Shown piece by piece: positions 11,001-21,059 of a stretch of DNA of 64,000 nt. This DNA is from Liolophura sinensis. Lineage: Eukaryota; Mollusca; Polyplacophora; Chitonida; Chitonidae. A program made the translations under genes and the position numbers. Location of the stretch: assembly GCF_032854445.1 (NCBI RefSeq), contig NC_088307.1, positions 11,358,017 to 11,422,016 of the forward strand, given 5' to 3'. Numbering within the stretch: position 1 is the stretch's first letter; each line of letters opens with the position of its first letter. The notes below the pieces were generated by a model, which did no database searches, was not told the origin of the DNA, and saw only the letters and a list, made by a program, of their open reading frames with translations.

Positions 11001-14000
11001 CTGAGGACGTTTCTCCTCTTCTGCTAAACAACAAAGTCGTTAACACCAAGTCGTTATATGTTTATTGACTTGATTGGTGGTTTACGCCTTTCTCTACAAT
11101 ATTTCACTCATATACGACGGCGGCCAACATTATGGCGGGAGGAAATCTGACAAAGGCTGCGGTGCGGGTCTGGGCTGAGGTAGAGAGATGGAACCTGCTG
11201 ACAGATCTTCCCACGCACGACCGGAGAAGCCGACATAAGCTGAACTTGAACGCACAGCGATCATATTGGGGAGAGGTTTCTGAGTCATTGTGTTGCACGA
11301 GCACGTTAACCATCGCAGCACAACCCTCCCATCCCCCTCCTGGTTATTTATATATTTTATGATTTGCAGTGTTTAACACTCAACTATTCACTCAAGAGAA
11401 TTTTACTTGTCTTTATTTATTTATTTGACTTTTGCTTAGCGCTACAGTCAAGAACTTCAGTCACATTTACAAATTTTATGGATGGTGGAAACCGTTGAGC
11501 TCTGGGCTAAACTACCGCCTTTCGGCAAGTAACTGACACTCTTTGTGATTACATGTACTTCTGTGCAACAAATGTCACCAGGCCGTTAACTGGTTTATTT
11601 GACTGATGTTTATGTCCACATGTATTTCTCTTTTATATGACGGCAGTCATCTTCACGGGTGACCGAAACTGGAGTGCTCAGAGTACACAACGGGTAAGGG
11701 GTTCTCTAAGCGTCATCATTTTTCACCTGTTAGTAGCTTACATCTGTTACAAATATAGCTGCAATTAAGGTGCGACTGTATAGTCGCTGATAGCGTCCAT
11801 TTTTAACCGCGACCTTCCCGACCCCGCATCTTCCACAAGGGCACGTAGGTCGCGATGTTGTTAAATCCGCACCCTCCTCTGGCTCGCGAAGGTCGCGGTC
11901 AAAAATGTAAGCTTTCAACGACTATAGCGATTCAAGTGAACTTTTCGTGTTAGGGTTGGGTTCCGTATAGCATTATTTTGAACTTATCCTTTGTTCCTGT
12001 GTTTGGGACTTGGTGGGGGTTTTAGTTTGTTCGCAGTAGGCTTATAAGTAACTTTTTAGGATGTCGGGTGGGATATGAAATGTCAGTCGTAGTTGTCTTT
12101 TACACAGAATACCAGTTTGGCTGAATCAGTGTGCTCAGTGCTGTAAAGGGTACGTAGGAATACCCAAATAACGTCGTACTTTTTCAGTCATAGGAATCCA
12201 TAGAGTGCATGTAAGGTGCCCCCTTTTTGCAGGACGGATTTCCACAGCTCTTTTATCTAGTGCTGCTTCACTGTGACGCCTTACGGAAGGCAAGAAAGAC
12301 GTCCCGCCAGAGCCATTATACTGATACGTGTCAGCCAGTCGTCGCACTATCCCCTTCATGCCGAACGCCAAGCGACGAAGTCACAACTTCCTCTCTTAAG
12401 GTCTTAGGTGAGACTCGACCCAGGATTGACCTTGGATCTACCGCTCCCGAAGTGGACGCGCTAGCAACTGTGCTATCGGGGCCGATACCAAATAAGTGTA
12501 CTCGATGCTGTAAACAGCCAGTATGCAGGAATATTTAAAAAAATGTACTCTGTGTTATAATTTGTGTATTCGCAATACTCAATTAGTTATACAAGGAGCT
12601 AATATAATAATACGCTAGCTTGTCGTGTGTCGTAGGGCTAAACCAGGTGAAATGGCATACACAATTCAATGACAGTTAATTTCTAGGTCCATTTAAAGGA
12701 TAAAAACGTATAATTTGGCTGGCTCCTTCAGAATGTCGGGTTTAAACAAATGAGAGGAGGAAAGCGCGGGTCTGACCTGGAGCTGGAAGTGACATGCCTT
12801 AAATAAACTCACTGTGTAAATCTGATTTGCGTTTGCAGGGCGGTTAACCCATCGCCTTCAACAGATCGCCATGTTTGCACATTCTGTCTGATGTAGATTG
12901 TCTCAGAGTCAATCAATGTGACGACGTTACATCGGTGTTTAAACACTAAAAAAAATAATAATTTGTTAAATTTAACAGAAAGCCAGATGCTATAATTTTT
13001 GTTATTGCGGCAGTTATTGGCTTAAATGTAGCAAATATTCTTTACAATAAAATGTTCAATCAGCATGATTATTGTATTAGGCTAACAGAAGATTATGTTG
13101 AATATGACAGGGTACTATGTCATACTAACAGAATACATTCCAGCATCATTCAGAAAACAGACTTTCGGTTAAAATTAACCAACTATTTTTTTTTTGAGTG
13201 AAGCTTTAGTATATTGCGTGAATGCAAAATGGCTTATATAGCTATACAGAGTCATAGACGCTTGATAGTTACAAGTAGCACTGATGCAAAACAAAAACAA
13301 AAGTGCTACACCTAAAAAACTGAAAACATTTAACATTCTATAACTTTTACAACTGAAAACAAAAGACGAAACTGAAGATAAAAAAATTAGAGGGTTAGAA
13401 TTAAACCTAAAAATTATATCTTCTGAGGAAAACCGTTACCTGAAAACGAATGTCAACAAGTGGTTACACAACGGTATAATGTACTCTAACTCCCTCCAGC
13501 CCCCCCCCCCTACCATCACCCCCCCCTTCCAGGAATATGTGACACCTGTTTATGTCACTAGAAGCTGGTGAACTCCAACTTGTAACCTAGTGTCAGTTGT
13601 TGATTTTGTGTTGAATACTATTCGCATTTCCTCATTGTCTGACTAGGCTAAAAATGCACACGTGTTTTTTTTTTTTTTTTTTTTTTTTTGGCAACCTTTT
13701 CTTGAATTGCTCAAAAAAGCGATAAGAGCGATGAGAAATTTGTCAGACAAATAAAGAGCATTTCTAAACACGGAAATAACTTCAGGAAGACAAATCCCGG
13801 CTTTAAAAGAGGCCAATCGTGAAGAATGGCATGGGATTCACATGAAACTCGGCTTCCAAACGGATTTCTTGTTCGTTTGTGCGATCAGCCATCCTGTCTG
13901 AATTTAAAGGCGCAAGAAGCAAACAAAATGGCATGTGTATGTGGAGAGAGGTTTAGACAAATGCTGGGATGACTGGTTGACTGGTTGATCGAATTGTTCG

Positions 14001-16521
14001 TTTGATTGGTTGATTTATTGCTTGCTTTTCTGATTGATTGACTAATTGATTGATTGATTGAATGATTGATTGAATGAATTATTGAATGAAAAATTGGCTA
14101 ATTAATTCATTGAATCGTTCACAGGTCTTGTAACTGATGTACATTAAGGATCATCAAAAATGTGGTGACCCACCCGGATAGCACAGTTGGTAGAGCGTCC
14201 GCTTCGGGACCGGTAGATCCAGGATCAAACCTGAGTGGAGTCACACCTAAGACTTTAAAAGAGGAAGTTTTAACTTCCTGGCTTGGTCTTCAGCATGAAG
14301 GACATCGTACAACGACTGGTTGACACGTATCAGTATAATGGCTCTGGCGGGGCGGCTTGCTTGCCTTCGGTAAGGCGTCTCAGTGAAGCAGCACTAAATA
14401 AAAGAGCGGTGGAAATCCGTCCTGCAACAAGGAGGTACATTACATACACCCTATTGATTCCTTCGTCGTCATACGACTGAAAAATTGTTGAGCACGACGT
14501 TAAACCCCAAGCACTCACTCACACACTCAAAATCTGGCAAAACAGAGTGGTGAGTGAAACACATTGATCATGATACGCTGGTTATGCGAAAAGTCATATA
14601 AATTCACGTATCGGTACTAAATGTGACAAGTAGGGGAACATAGGTGAGTTTTAGTACGAAATTGTTGTTGATTGTTAAAGGGGAATTGTGATAACCAGTT
14701 GAAAAAACAATTTTACGAAACAGTAACAGCCAATATGGCAGTGCTGTGGACAATTACGTGCCTGCTATAAGAAATTTAAAAAAAGGTTGTTGTATATATG
14801 AAATGCGCAGACTTTTTAATTCTACATACGACTGGAGTTATCTCACCAAAACTGTAATCTCAACTGATCTTTATTTTTTTATTACCCTTTTTATTTATTA
14901 TTTTTCTAATCGATACTTCACGTAAGTCCGATTTCTCTCTTTCTACTGACATTGTCAAGTTGTAAAAGCCCGGATTTATGAAAACCTGATTTAAAAAAAA
15001 CAATTTTAAGAAATGTATATTGGGTTGTACATTTACAGTGTTTACTGCAGACTCTATCACAGTGCTGATACAGCGCTCCACAACAAATGTATAAGGAGTG
15101 TATAGGGAGTATTGCACACAAAGCGTTGCACGTGACTGGTAGACATTTGACGCATGCCCGCTAGCGTGTTTAGAATGGGCTCTAGTTCCTGAACGATCCA
15201 GGCTTTATAGCTTGGTCTAATCCGGGAAAGTAAAGATGAAAACACCCCCAGTTTAAACACAGGAAACGAGCCTTTTTTTCACCGCATATAGACAAGACTG
15301 GATTTGGCCTGAACATATAACTTGAACGATACAGACTGTGGTGGAGGTAGTAACGTCATACTCTAAATTGAATACAAGGACTGAGGCCTCTTCATTTACC
15401 ATGACGGGATGTCAACACCATATGGACAAACTTAATCACTGTGAATAAAATAAACCATTATGTCACAAAATGAACCACTGTGAACAAAATGAACCACTGT
15501 GAACAAAATGAACCACTGTGAACAAAATGAACCACTATTAACAAAATGAACCACTGTGAACAAAATGAACCACTATTAACAAAATGAACCACTGTTAACA
15601 AAATGAACCACTGTGAACAAAATGAACCACTGTGAACAAAATGAACCACTGTGAACAAAATGAACCACTGTGAACAAAATGAACCACTGTATGAGCAATA
15701 TGTAAAACCAAAATCGCGCGCAGTCAAAAGCATTAGTACGAAGTCAATACGAAAACGCCGGAGTACCGTTAGATGCTGGCTGGCGAGACTACAACAGTGA
15801 TAGTTTACAAAGCGTCAAGCGATAATACTTGTATAATACCTTACATGCAGTGTAATTTTTGGTTTTGGATTATGTCGATTTGTTGACATTTATTTTAACT
15901 TGCTGGCTTCACGTTTATTGTTCTCTTGACCTTCAGATTTACGGCACGTGGGGTGATGAAGTCTACTCTAGTAAATTCCTATCGTATCGCCCATCACGTG
16001 TCCGCACTCGCACACTCCTAAATGAATACTAGATGTGTGGGTAAGTAAGTGTTCTTGACAGCTAATCCTCTTTTTTGTTGCTATTAAAACGAAAAGACAG
16101 TTCTTACCATAACAGTTATGTGTTTCTTACGTCAATACGTTTCCGAAATGATAGCGGTAGTTTTCTTGTGAATGGCGGTGGTTTCGTGATGAATGGCTGT
16201 GGTTTCGTTTCGAATGGCCGTGGTTTCGTTACGAATGGCGTTGGTTACTTTATGATTGGCAGCGGTTTCCTTAATAATGACAATGGTGGCTTTGCATATT
16301 TTCCGTCTGTTTCCTTCTGCTTCCCTCCTGCCACAGGCTTGACCGTCTTCGTATGAGCGAAGCACTCTTCAGTAAAACCTCAGTCAGATAAATGATTCAA
16401 ATCCATTATGAATTTCAGCAACAATTAAATGTCTATCCTTACCTTCGTCTTCAAGGGATACCTCCACTAAAACGAGCAATGACAGAAGGCAGGTAATCCA
16501 AACAAGACTGTATGTGCCCAT
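8044..16521 (-). CDS. Ly6/uPAR-like GPI-anchored surface protein, complete
   Basis: Four minus-strand exons join in frame: 16521-16443 (ATG), 11023-10856, 9369-9241 and 8201-8044 (TAA at 8046-8044). This gives 177 residues, with every intron in phase 1. Exon 1 is a signal peptide (MGTYSLVWITCLLSLLVLVE). Exons 2-3 hold ten cysteines in three-finger order: YHCHTCNSG, VNC, ANC and EKC, then YRGC, DGCYRY and WCLCSTELCNG, the classic CxC...CN close. Exon 4 is acidic and Ser/Pro-rich, then hydrophobic (FILSLIIGLFV), consistent with GPI attachment. Proteins of this fold act at the cell surface as ligands, receptors or modulators; the partner cannot be told from sequence. It is a clear paralogue of the plus-strand gene at 3465-5560 (shared CNSG, TW-K-NCT-KC and GCY...CLC patterns). 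Intron 2 next to the exon 2 donor is a 1 kb array of donor copies. Intron 3 begins almost inside a minisatellite. Confidence 0.85.
8408..8545 (-). mobile_element. SINE1 fragment with internal deletion
   Basis: It keeps the tail block TGTTCTACGCCATACTCAAG and the tRNA-side block GAGCTGGATTTGAACTCACA, with the middle missing. It lies downstream of (left of exon 3 of) the minus-strand Ly6 gene. Confidence 0.75.
8735..9222. repeat. 35-bp minisatellite, about 14 copies, seeded from a SINE2 tail
   Basis: The unit GTAAAACCCCAAGCATACAT plus ACGTACATGTACAAC repeats about 14 times with T/C variation at one site. The left flank (CTGATTGAAAAAGTCTGAAG then TACGGCGTAAAACCCC) matches the SINE2 3' end. The array lies in intron 3 of the minus-strand Ly6 gene and stops about 15 bp from that exon's donor. 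Confidence 0.95.
9692..9860 (-). mobile_element. SINE1, truncated
   Basis: It runs from the tail block TTTCGCCACACTAAGAATTT through CACGACCATCCGCAGGTTGC to CTTGAACTCACAGCG. The head is missing. It sits in intron 2 of the minus-strand Ly6 gene. Confidence 0.82.
9905..10860 (-). repeat. Minisatellite made of an exon-2 splice-donor junction, about 16 copies
   Basis: Read on the minus strand, each unit contains TTCTCTACCC, GGCAGTAAGTATAC and a GGTGAGAGGG-like part. This matches the true end of Ly6 exon 2 and its donor (10856/10855). The left block (9905-10215) has about seven regular 52-bp units in which the donor is mutated (CACTAAGTATAC). The right block (10360-10860) has about nine irregular units, most keeping CAGTAAGTATAC. 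Two 171-bp higher-order copies start near 10503 and 10674. Confidence 0.88.
11062..11325 (-). mobile_element. SINE1, nearly full length
   Basis: It runs from the tail block GGTGGTTTACGCCTTTCTCT to the head region near GCACGAGCACGTTAACCATC. Its middle is diverged (CTGACAAAGGCTGCGG). Confidence 0.82.
12130..12495 (-). mobile_element. SINE2, near full length
   Basis: It contains the blocks GCAGGACGGATTTCCACAGC, CGTGTCAGCCAGTCGTCGCA and GGTCTTAGGTGAGACTCGAC, and the tRNA-like end CTGTGCTATCGGGGCCG, all in reverse orientation. Confidence 0.85.
12960..13182. mobile_element. Palindromic non-autonomous element (family M1)
   Basis: The ends TTTGTTAAATTTAACAGAAA and CAGACTTTCGGTTAAAATTA face each other as imperfect inverted repeats. 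Internal blocks are shared with the copies at 2781-3005 and 57823-58048. Confidence 0.65.
14168..14526 (+). mobile_element. SINE2, full length
   Basis: The head CCGGATAGCACAGTTGGTAG contains a pol III A box (TAGCACAGTTGG), followed by a degenerate B-box region. The body includes CAACGACTGGTTGACACGTA and ends with TTAAACCCCAAGCACTCACT. This is the best plus-strand reference copy of the family here. Confidence 0.9.
15445..15692. repeat. 19-bp minisatellite, about 13 copies
   Basis: The unit AAAATGAACCACTGTGAAC varies at the GTG/TTA position. It lies in intron 1 of the minus-strand Ly6 gene. The open frame through it is a by-product of the period. Confidence 0.95.
16160..16275. repeat. 24-bp imperfect tandem repeat
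   Basis: About five copies of a GGTTTCGTGATGAATGGCTG-type unit. On the sense strand of the host gene it would read as Thr-rich NETTAI(R/H) repeats, but no splice sites make it an exon. Confidence 0.75.
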
Positions 16522-19110
16522 TCTGACGACCACCCAGAATGGCTGGCTTAACTGTTACTGGGACTCTGTGAAACAAAGTAACATTTTAAACCGATAGGAC
16601 AAACCGCGAGAGAAAGCGTGAGTCACGTGACCTCCGCTAATCCACAGTAAAACACAAGCCGAGCTCAAACAAACCGATCCTTTCATTCGCGATGTAATTC
16701 GCCTCGCTCAGATGTAGGCTTTTGGTTTACAACTCCAGGGCGATGTTTGCTGTTTTCTTTCTGTGTGGCAACCGTAAAGAGCACATATATATATAATTCG
16801 GTCTGTCTGAGTAGAGTGACCCCAGCAACAACAATAGCATTTGTACCATCTTTCATAATGTGTAGAAGGAAAAGGAAAGCAGCATAAAAACAGAACCATT
16901 TTCATCAAATTGCATGAGGACAGAGTGTGAAACTAAATAACGTTATTTATTAACGTTTAAAAAATGAAAATACAGACACGTCCAAGAAAAACAAGCGAAA
17001 CAATAGCGATGTACGCATTTCCAAGATGGCGTCACGCCAAACATTTCAACCGAGAACAAACAAGCCTCTGTGTGCTTATGGCGATGTGATTCCCGTGGAC
17101 AAATGTTTTATTGATTGCATTGCTGACATTTGTTGACACGTTCCTAAAACGACCTTCTTTTCCGAGTTATAAGAAAAAGTAACGAACCCGTATTTGGCCA
17201 ATTTGGGGTATACTGTATAAATCTGCAACAGCATTTTGATTTTCCTGTACAAGGATTAATAATAGAAACAAAACAGAAGTATTATGAAATTATTGTAGCC
17301 ACTACAATGATCTTTGCTAACCAATACACTTCAGATTAAGACAGATGGTCTTAGCCAGTGAAACCGTGAGTTCGAACCCATCTCTGGCTGTTGTGATGTT
17401 TCAATATTTCATCAGATACCTTTGTATACTTAACAAAAATATAAACCCACAAAAGAAAAAAAATGCCATGTTAAAATAACCTTTCGTGAAACATGCCCCC
17501 AAATGTATTTATTTGTATACTAACTGAGTTTTTTCCTCAAATCATGTAGCCCAATTGTAGTGGAAATCTAAGTCACAATTGATACTGAGTATTTACCTTA
17601 ATTGTTGAGTTAACGAGTTATTTAATACTGAGAGACAACAATACAGAAATTGTTTCGTGCGTTCATATTTGTGTTGAGTACAGTTTGGTTTGAATTGTAC
17701 CCGCGATTTTCTTTACTCGTTGACCTAACCACATATTTTCAACAAAATAATAATTCCTGATTTATTGGCACAAGATACATGTCACAATGAAACCAGTCCA
17801 GTAAACAACTATATTCTTAATGCTCCTTAATGGTCACACTAATACCCGGTGTACTAGACTGTTTATCTTTGTTTTTAATCATTTATTAATCAGTATGTCT
17901 TATTTGCAAACAGATCTTACTTCACGATTATTGTTTACGGCTATTTCTGTTCACTTTGGATCCACTTTATTTTTAGATTTTCATTTCATTCTTCATTTTT
18001 CCGGACTCTTTTCTTTTGTTTAATTAGTGAAACGTTCACCCCATAACCTTCAGCTTCACCTCAATACAACTATGAAAGATCAATTTTCGGACACATGCAC
18101 TTCCGCTTCTTTGTAAACAGTTACCCTCTGACATTTGGTGACCTTCCGTGTTATTGGAGACCACCATTTGTTTTCAATGAGTGAAGGATTCAACTGTATG
18201 AGACGCTGATATTTATTTTCTCTGAGCAATCATGGTTTGATTTTGTAGGAAATTAATAAACAAACTGACTCGATTGTTTGTAGCTTTTCAGTTTCGGAAG
18301 AGTTTAGTATTAGATGCATTACTGACACAAAGGCAAAGGTATTTACACAGTAGCAATAACTGGTCGCTCGACACTTGAGGACCCCAAAACCCAGAATCGG
18401 GAGATCTATTAGGCATGGTTGCCGAAGGTCTGTGGTTTTCTCCGGGTTCTTTTTGGCCTTCTCCATCCATAATCCTAGCTGTGGCTCACGTAAGTGAAAC
18501 CAAGAATTCTAGAGCACGGCGTTAAATCTTAAACAAATAAATAAATTAATAAATAAGTAAATGTTAAAAAAAAAAAACAGATTCATATGAATTTAGCCTC
18601 TCATCGATCAGCTATGAACACGATAAAAGCCGGTCTGTGTAGAATTTAGATCTAATAGAGTCTAGTTTTTTCCGATTTATTTATGTTTCTACATCAAGCT
18701 GTGAAGAATGCAGACGAGTGGAACTCACCATCTCGCCAGGACACACAGGGGGCCGCGTTAACAATGTAACCGTTCACATACGCTCGTGTGTCCGTTTGCG
18801 CAATCTCATGTTTGTTAAAGACTATACTTGTATTCCACACAAACGTGGGAAAGTTTGTTAGTATGTTACCCAAGATCGGTGAGATTTACACCTGTGTCCT
18901 TCACCCTTAAAACAGGCCTGCCGTGGCATTAGCAAACATTCGTGAGACGTTAAAGAACTATGAAATAAACAAATACAACGAAGAGTCGAGCCCATCGTTC
19001 TTATGTAAATCGGATAGATAATAACTAAAATCCGGACAACGATATCTGATGGGTGTCAAAACAAGCGGCGATCTTTCTACCAGTTTCTGTAGTTTCTAAT
19101 TTATCCTTGT
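16522..19110. other. Intergenic, divergent from the Ly6 gene toward gene A
   Basis: This AT-rich stretch separates the start of the minus-strand Ly6 gene from the gene A promoter. A diverged SINE1-like tail lies near 18425-18545. A pol III B-box-like GAGTTCGAACCCA occurs near 17369 without a convincing tRNA fold. I see no gene. Confidence 0.55.
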
Positions 19111-19217
19111 GAGATAATGTTATCTGACCAACCCATGTCAGGTGTGCCACGTCCGGGTACTTAAAACGGTCACATCCACACCTGCGCCATTCCTGTGACA
19201 GTCCTTGTGCTTGACAG
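19111..19217 (+). promoter_or_regulatory. Gene A promoter module: GATA palindrome and non-coding first exon
   Basis: GATAATGTTATC at 19113-19124 is a perfect palindrome of two GATA sites. CAGGTG follows 14 bp later, then a stretch ending TTGACAG/GTAAGT with the donor at 19218. The same order and the 93-bp palindrome-to-donor distance recur upstream of B, C1, C2 and D (85-95 bp). The 3' part is read as a 5'-UTR exon joining the ATG exon at 20971. The transcription start is not visible. Confidence 0.72.
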
Positions 19218-20174
19218 GTAAGTCCTTAGATGGCGTGCATATCTGTTAATCGAGAAGCAACGGAGTTCATTTCCTCGCGACTCGAGTCCAAGCTATATTG
19301 ACTCTTGCTCACCTGCAATGCATGATTTGCACACGTTTTCCAGTTCGCCAAAAAAACACCATCACAAATCCAGGAATGAACAACAGATCACACGGCTTGG
19401 ATCTCTTTAGGATGGGAAAGAATCATCATTGTTAAGGTGATGGGTATATGTGAATCGCGCTCCGGGTAGTGAGACTGCCCCTGTAAGTCAGGAAGTTAGA
19501 TATGTTTTGAACAATAAATCGTCTGTTTTGTTGGCAAACTCCCGTTTTCCATTTTTACACCATTTATGTATACGTTTCTATCACCTGAATCAACGAGCAA
19601 CTTTTGGCTTCATTACCGTACAACTATATATGATCTGCTCATCTCTCACCAAGCCACTTTCGGATTCACTATATATACACATACATGTAACTGCAAACAG
19701 TGGGGGCTGGGGGGTGGGGGGGTATTGGTGGTGGAAGGAAAGCCACTTGTTTTATATCTGCCGAGGAGCACTCTTGTTTTGGCGAGAGCGTGGCATTGTG
19801 CACGTCTTCACACTTTGGATAACGAGGTTTGTTGGTCAACGTTGTTAGAAATGTCAGAGATAAAGTCCAGTGGGAAATTTCCAGCTCAGCTTGGCTGAGA
19901 TATCTCATCATGAGTGAACCATTGATATAAACACATGTACGGAAACAGGATTCGCTCAGTAAAACCTTGGCTATAACTGGAGTTTGTTCAAATCCCCCTA
20001 ACTTTAAACGGACTGTTATAAGTAGCGCTTCCAGAAAAAAAAACAACACATATGTCTTCATCGACAAATTTGCAGATTGAAACTGTATTCTTGACATGGC
20101 TAGGTTTTGATCTGGCTTCTGTAGGAAATATTTTAAATGTGCGAATAACTAGTGTTTAGGGTCTAATCTATGCG

Positions 20175-20530
20175 TCAAAACAGGCATTCGTACAACAGCC
20201 GTCAACCAATAAGGACGTTCAAGGGCAATAATTGCAAGACCAGTTTCTAAAACGACGTATAACACAAACCACCAAAGAACGTAGAAAGTATATCAAGTAG
20301 GAAAATAGGACGGAATCATGCAAAGAGAAGCAGTAAACAGTTTTTTATATCTTGTTGTGATCTAATTCAACAAGATGAATATATAGCCCTTAGCCCCGGG
20401 TTAAGCGGAATTGGACATAATCACGAAGCCGCAGAGATTCTGTGCGCTCTGTCCACAAGTACCTACAAAAGAATTATGCTCACTGTAAAACTTAAGAAAC
20501 TTGGAGTGAAGGCGTTTAATGGAATAACCT
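20175..20530 (+). repeat. Dispersed repeat R4 in the 5'-UTR intron of gene A
   Basis: The blocks CGTCAACCAATAAGGACGTT, GAAAATAGGACGGAATCATG and CAGAGATTCTGTGCGC recur at 32055-32520. Parts recur at 41230-41480, 59900-60110 and 61020-61190. Every copy lies in the flanks or 5' intron of a gene-family member. Confidence 0.65.
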
Positions 20531-20689
20531 TGACACACTAGTTTTTGCAGTGATAACTTGTGACGTCACACATCGTCACACATCGTCACACAACGCGCAG
20601 GATCTAACAAATGCAAGATCCTTCGGTATATTGCTGTCCAAGTAAGGATAATTTACAATGCCGAAATATCCCTCTAGTCGTAAAGTTTG

Positions 20690-20805
20690 CCTGTCCCAGC
20701 ACAACGACCCAGACCAATGCGGTCGCTGTGAGTTCAAGTCCAGCTCCTGAGAATTGCGTAAAATATCAATATCAAATTGCCTAACATATCAATCGAATAA
20801 ATAAA
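20690..20805 (+). mobile_element. SINE1 fragment
   Basis: It retains CCAATGCGGTCGCTGTGAGT and the B box AGTTCAAGTCC. It then jumps to a tail with AATAAATAAAT; the body is deleted. Confidence 0.72.
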
Positions 20806-20970
20806 TTAAATGTGCGAAATCCACTATTATTTGTTTGATTGATTAAAGTCGAAGTTTTCACTTTCATTACGGAGATCAATTTTATATGCGGAGGAAACCT
20901 GGGTATATTTATTTTCTGAAATGGATATTCGGTGATTTTGAAGAACAGTTTTCTTCTATATTTATTTCAG

Positions 20971-21059
20971 TCTACACAAAAACCACTCAGCCATAAAACA
21001 GTCGCTGGAATCAGAAATCATGTCAATATTTTGCCTATTAATAATCTGTGGCTTTGCAG
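20971..21059 (+). CDS. Gene A signal-peptide exon
   Basis: The acceptor TATTTATTTCAG ends at 20970 and the ATG is at 21020. Thirteen codons MSIFCLLIICGFA are followed by one base and the donor GTAAGT. The spliced junction gives GFA-A-A-E-R, a credible signal-peptidase site. The same 40-nt coding layout appears in all copies. Confidence 0.88.

Larger units (their letters stand above)
11024..16442 (-). other. Intron 1 of the minus-strand Ly6 gene: contents
   Basis: This is a 5.4 kb intron with no convincing coding exon. It holds SINE1 (11062-11325), a diverged SINE1-like piece (11596-11670), two SINE2 copies (12130-12495 and 14168-14526), an M1 element (12960-13182), a poly-T run near 13661, a 19-bp array (15445-15692) and a 24-bp array (16160-16275). 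Confidence 0.7.

Noticed and set aside
15458..15733. 91-codon frame of SGSFCSQWFIL type repeats
   Set aside because: By-product of the 19-bp minisatellite, with no splice or start context.
16075..16356. Gly/Asn-rich open frame (NGGGFVMNGCGF type) and its Thr-rich complement
   Set aside because: It comes from a 24-bp repeat inside an intron; no acceptor/donor pair fits the phase-1 introns of the host gene.
17340..17395. Possible tRNA gene (B-box-like GAGTTCGAACCCA)
   Set aside because: No acceptor stem or A box at the right distance; at best an old tRNA-derived repeat remnant.
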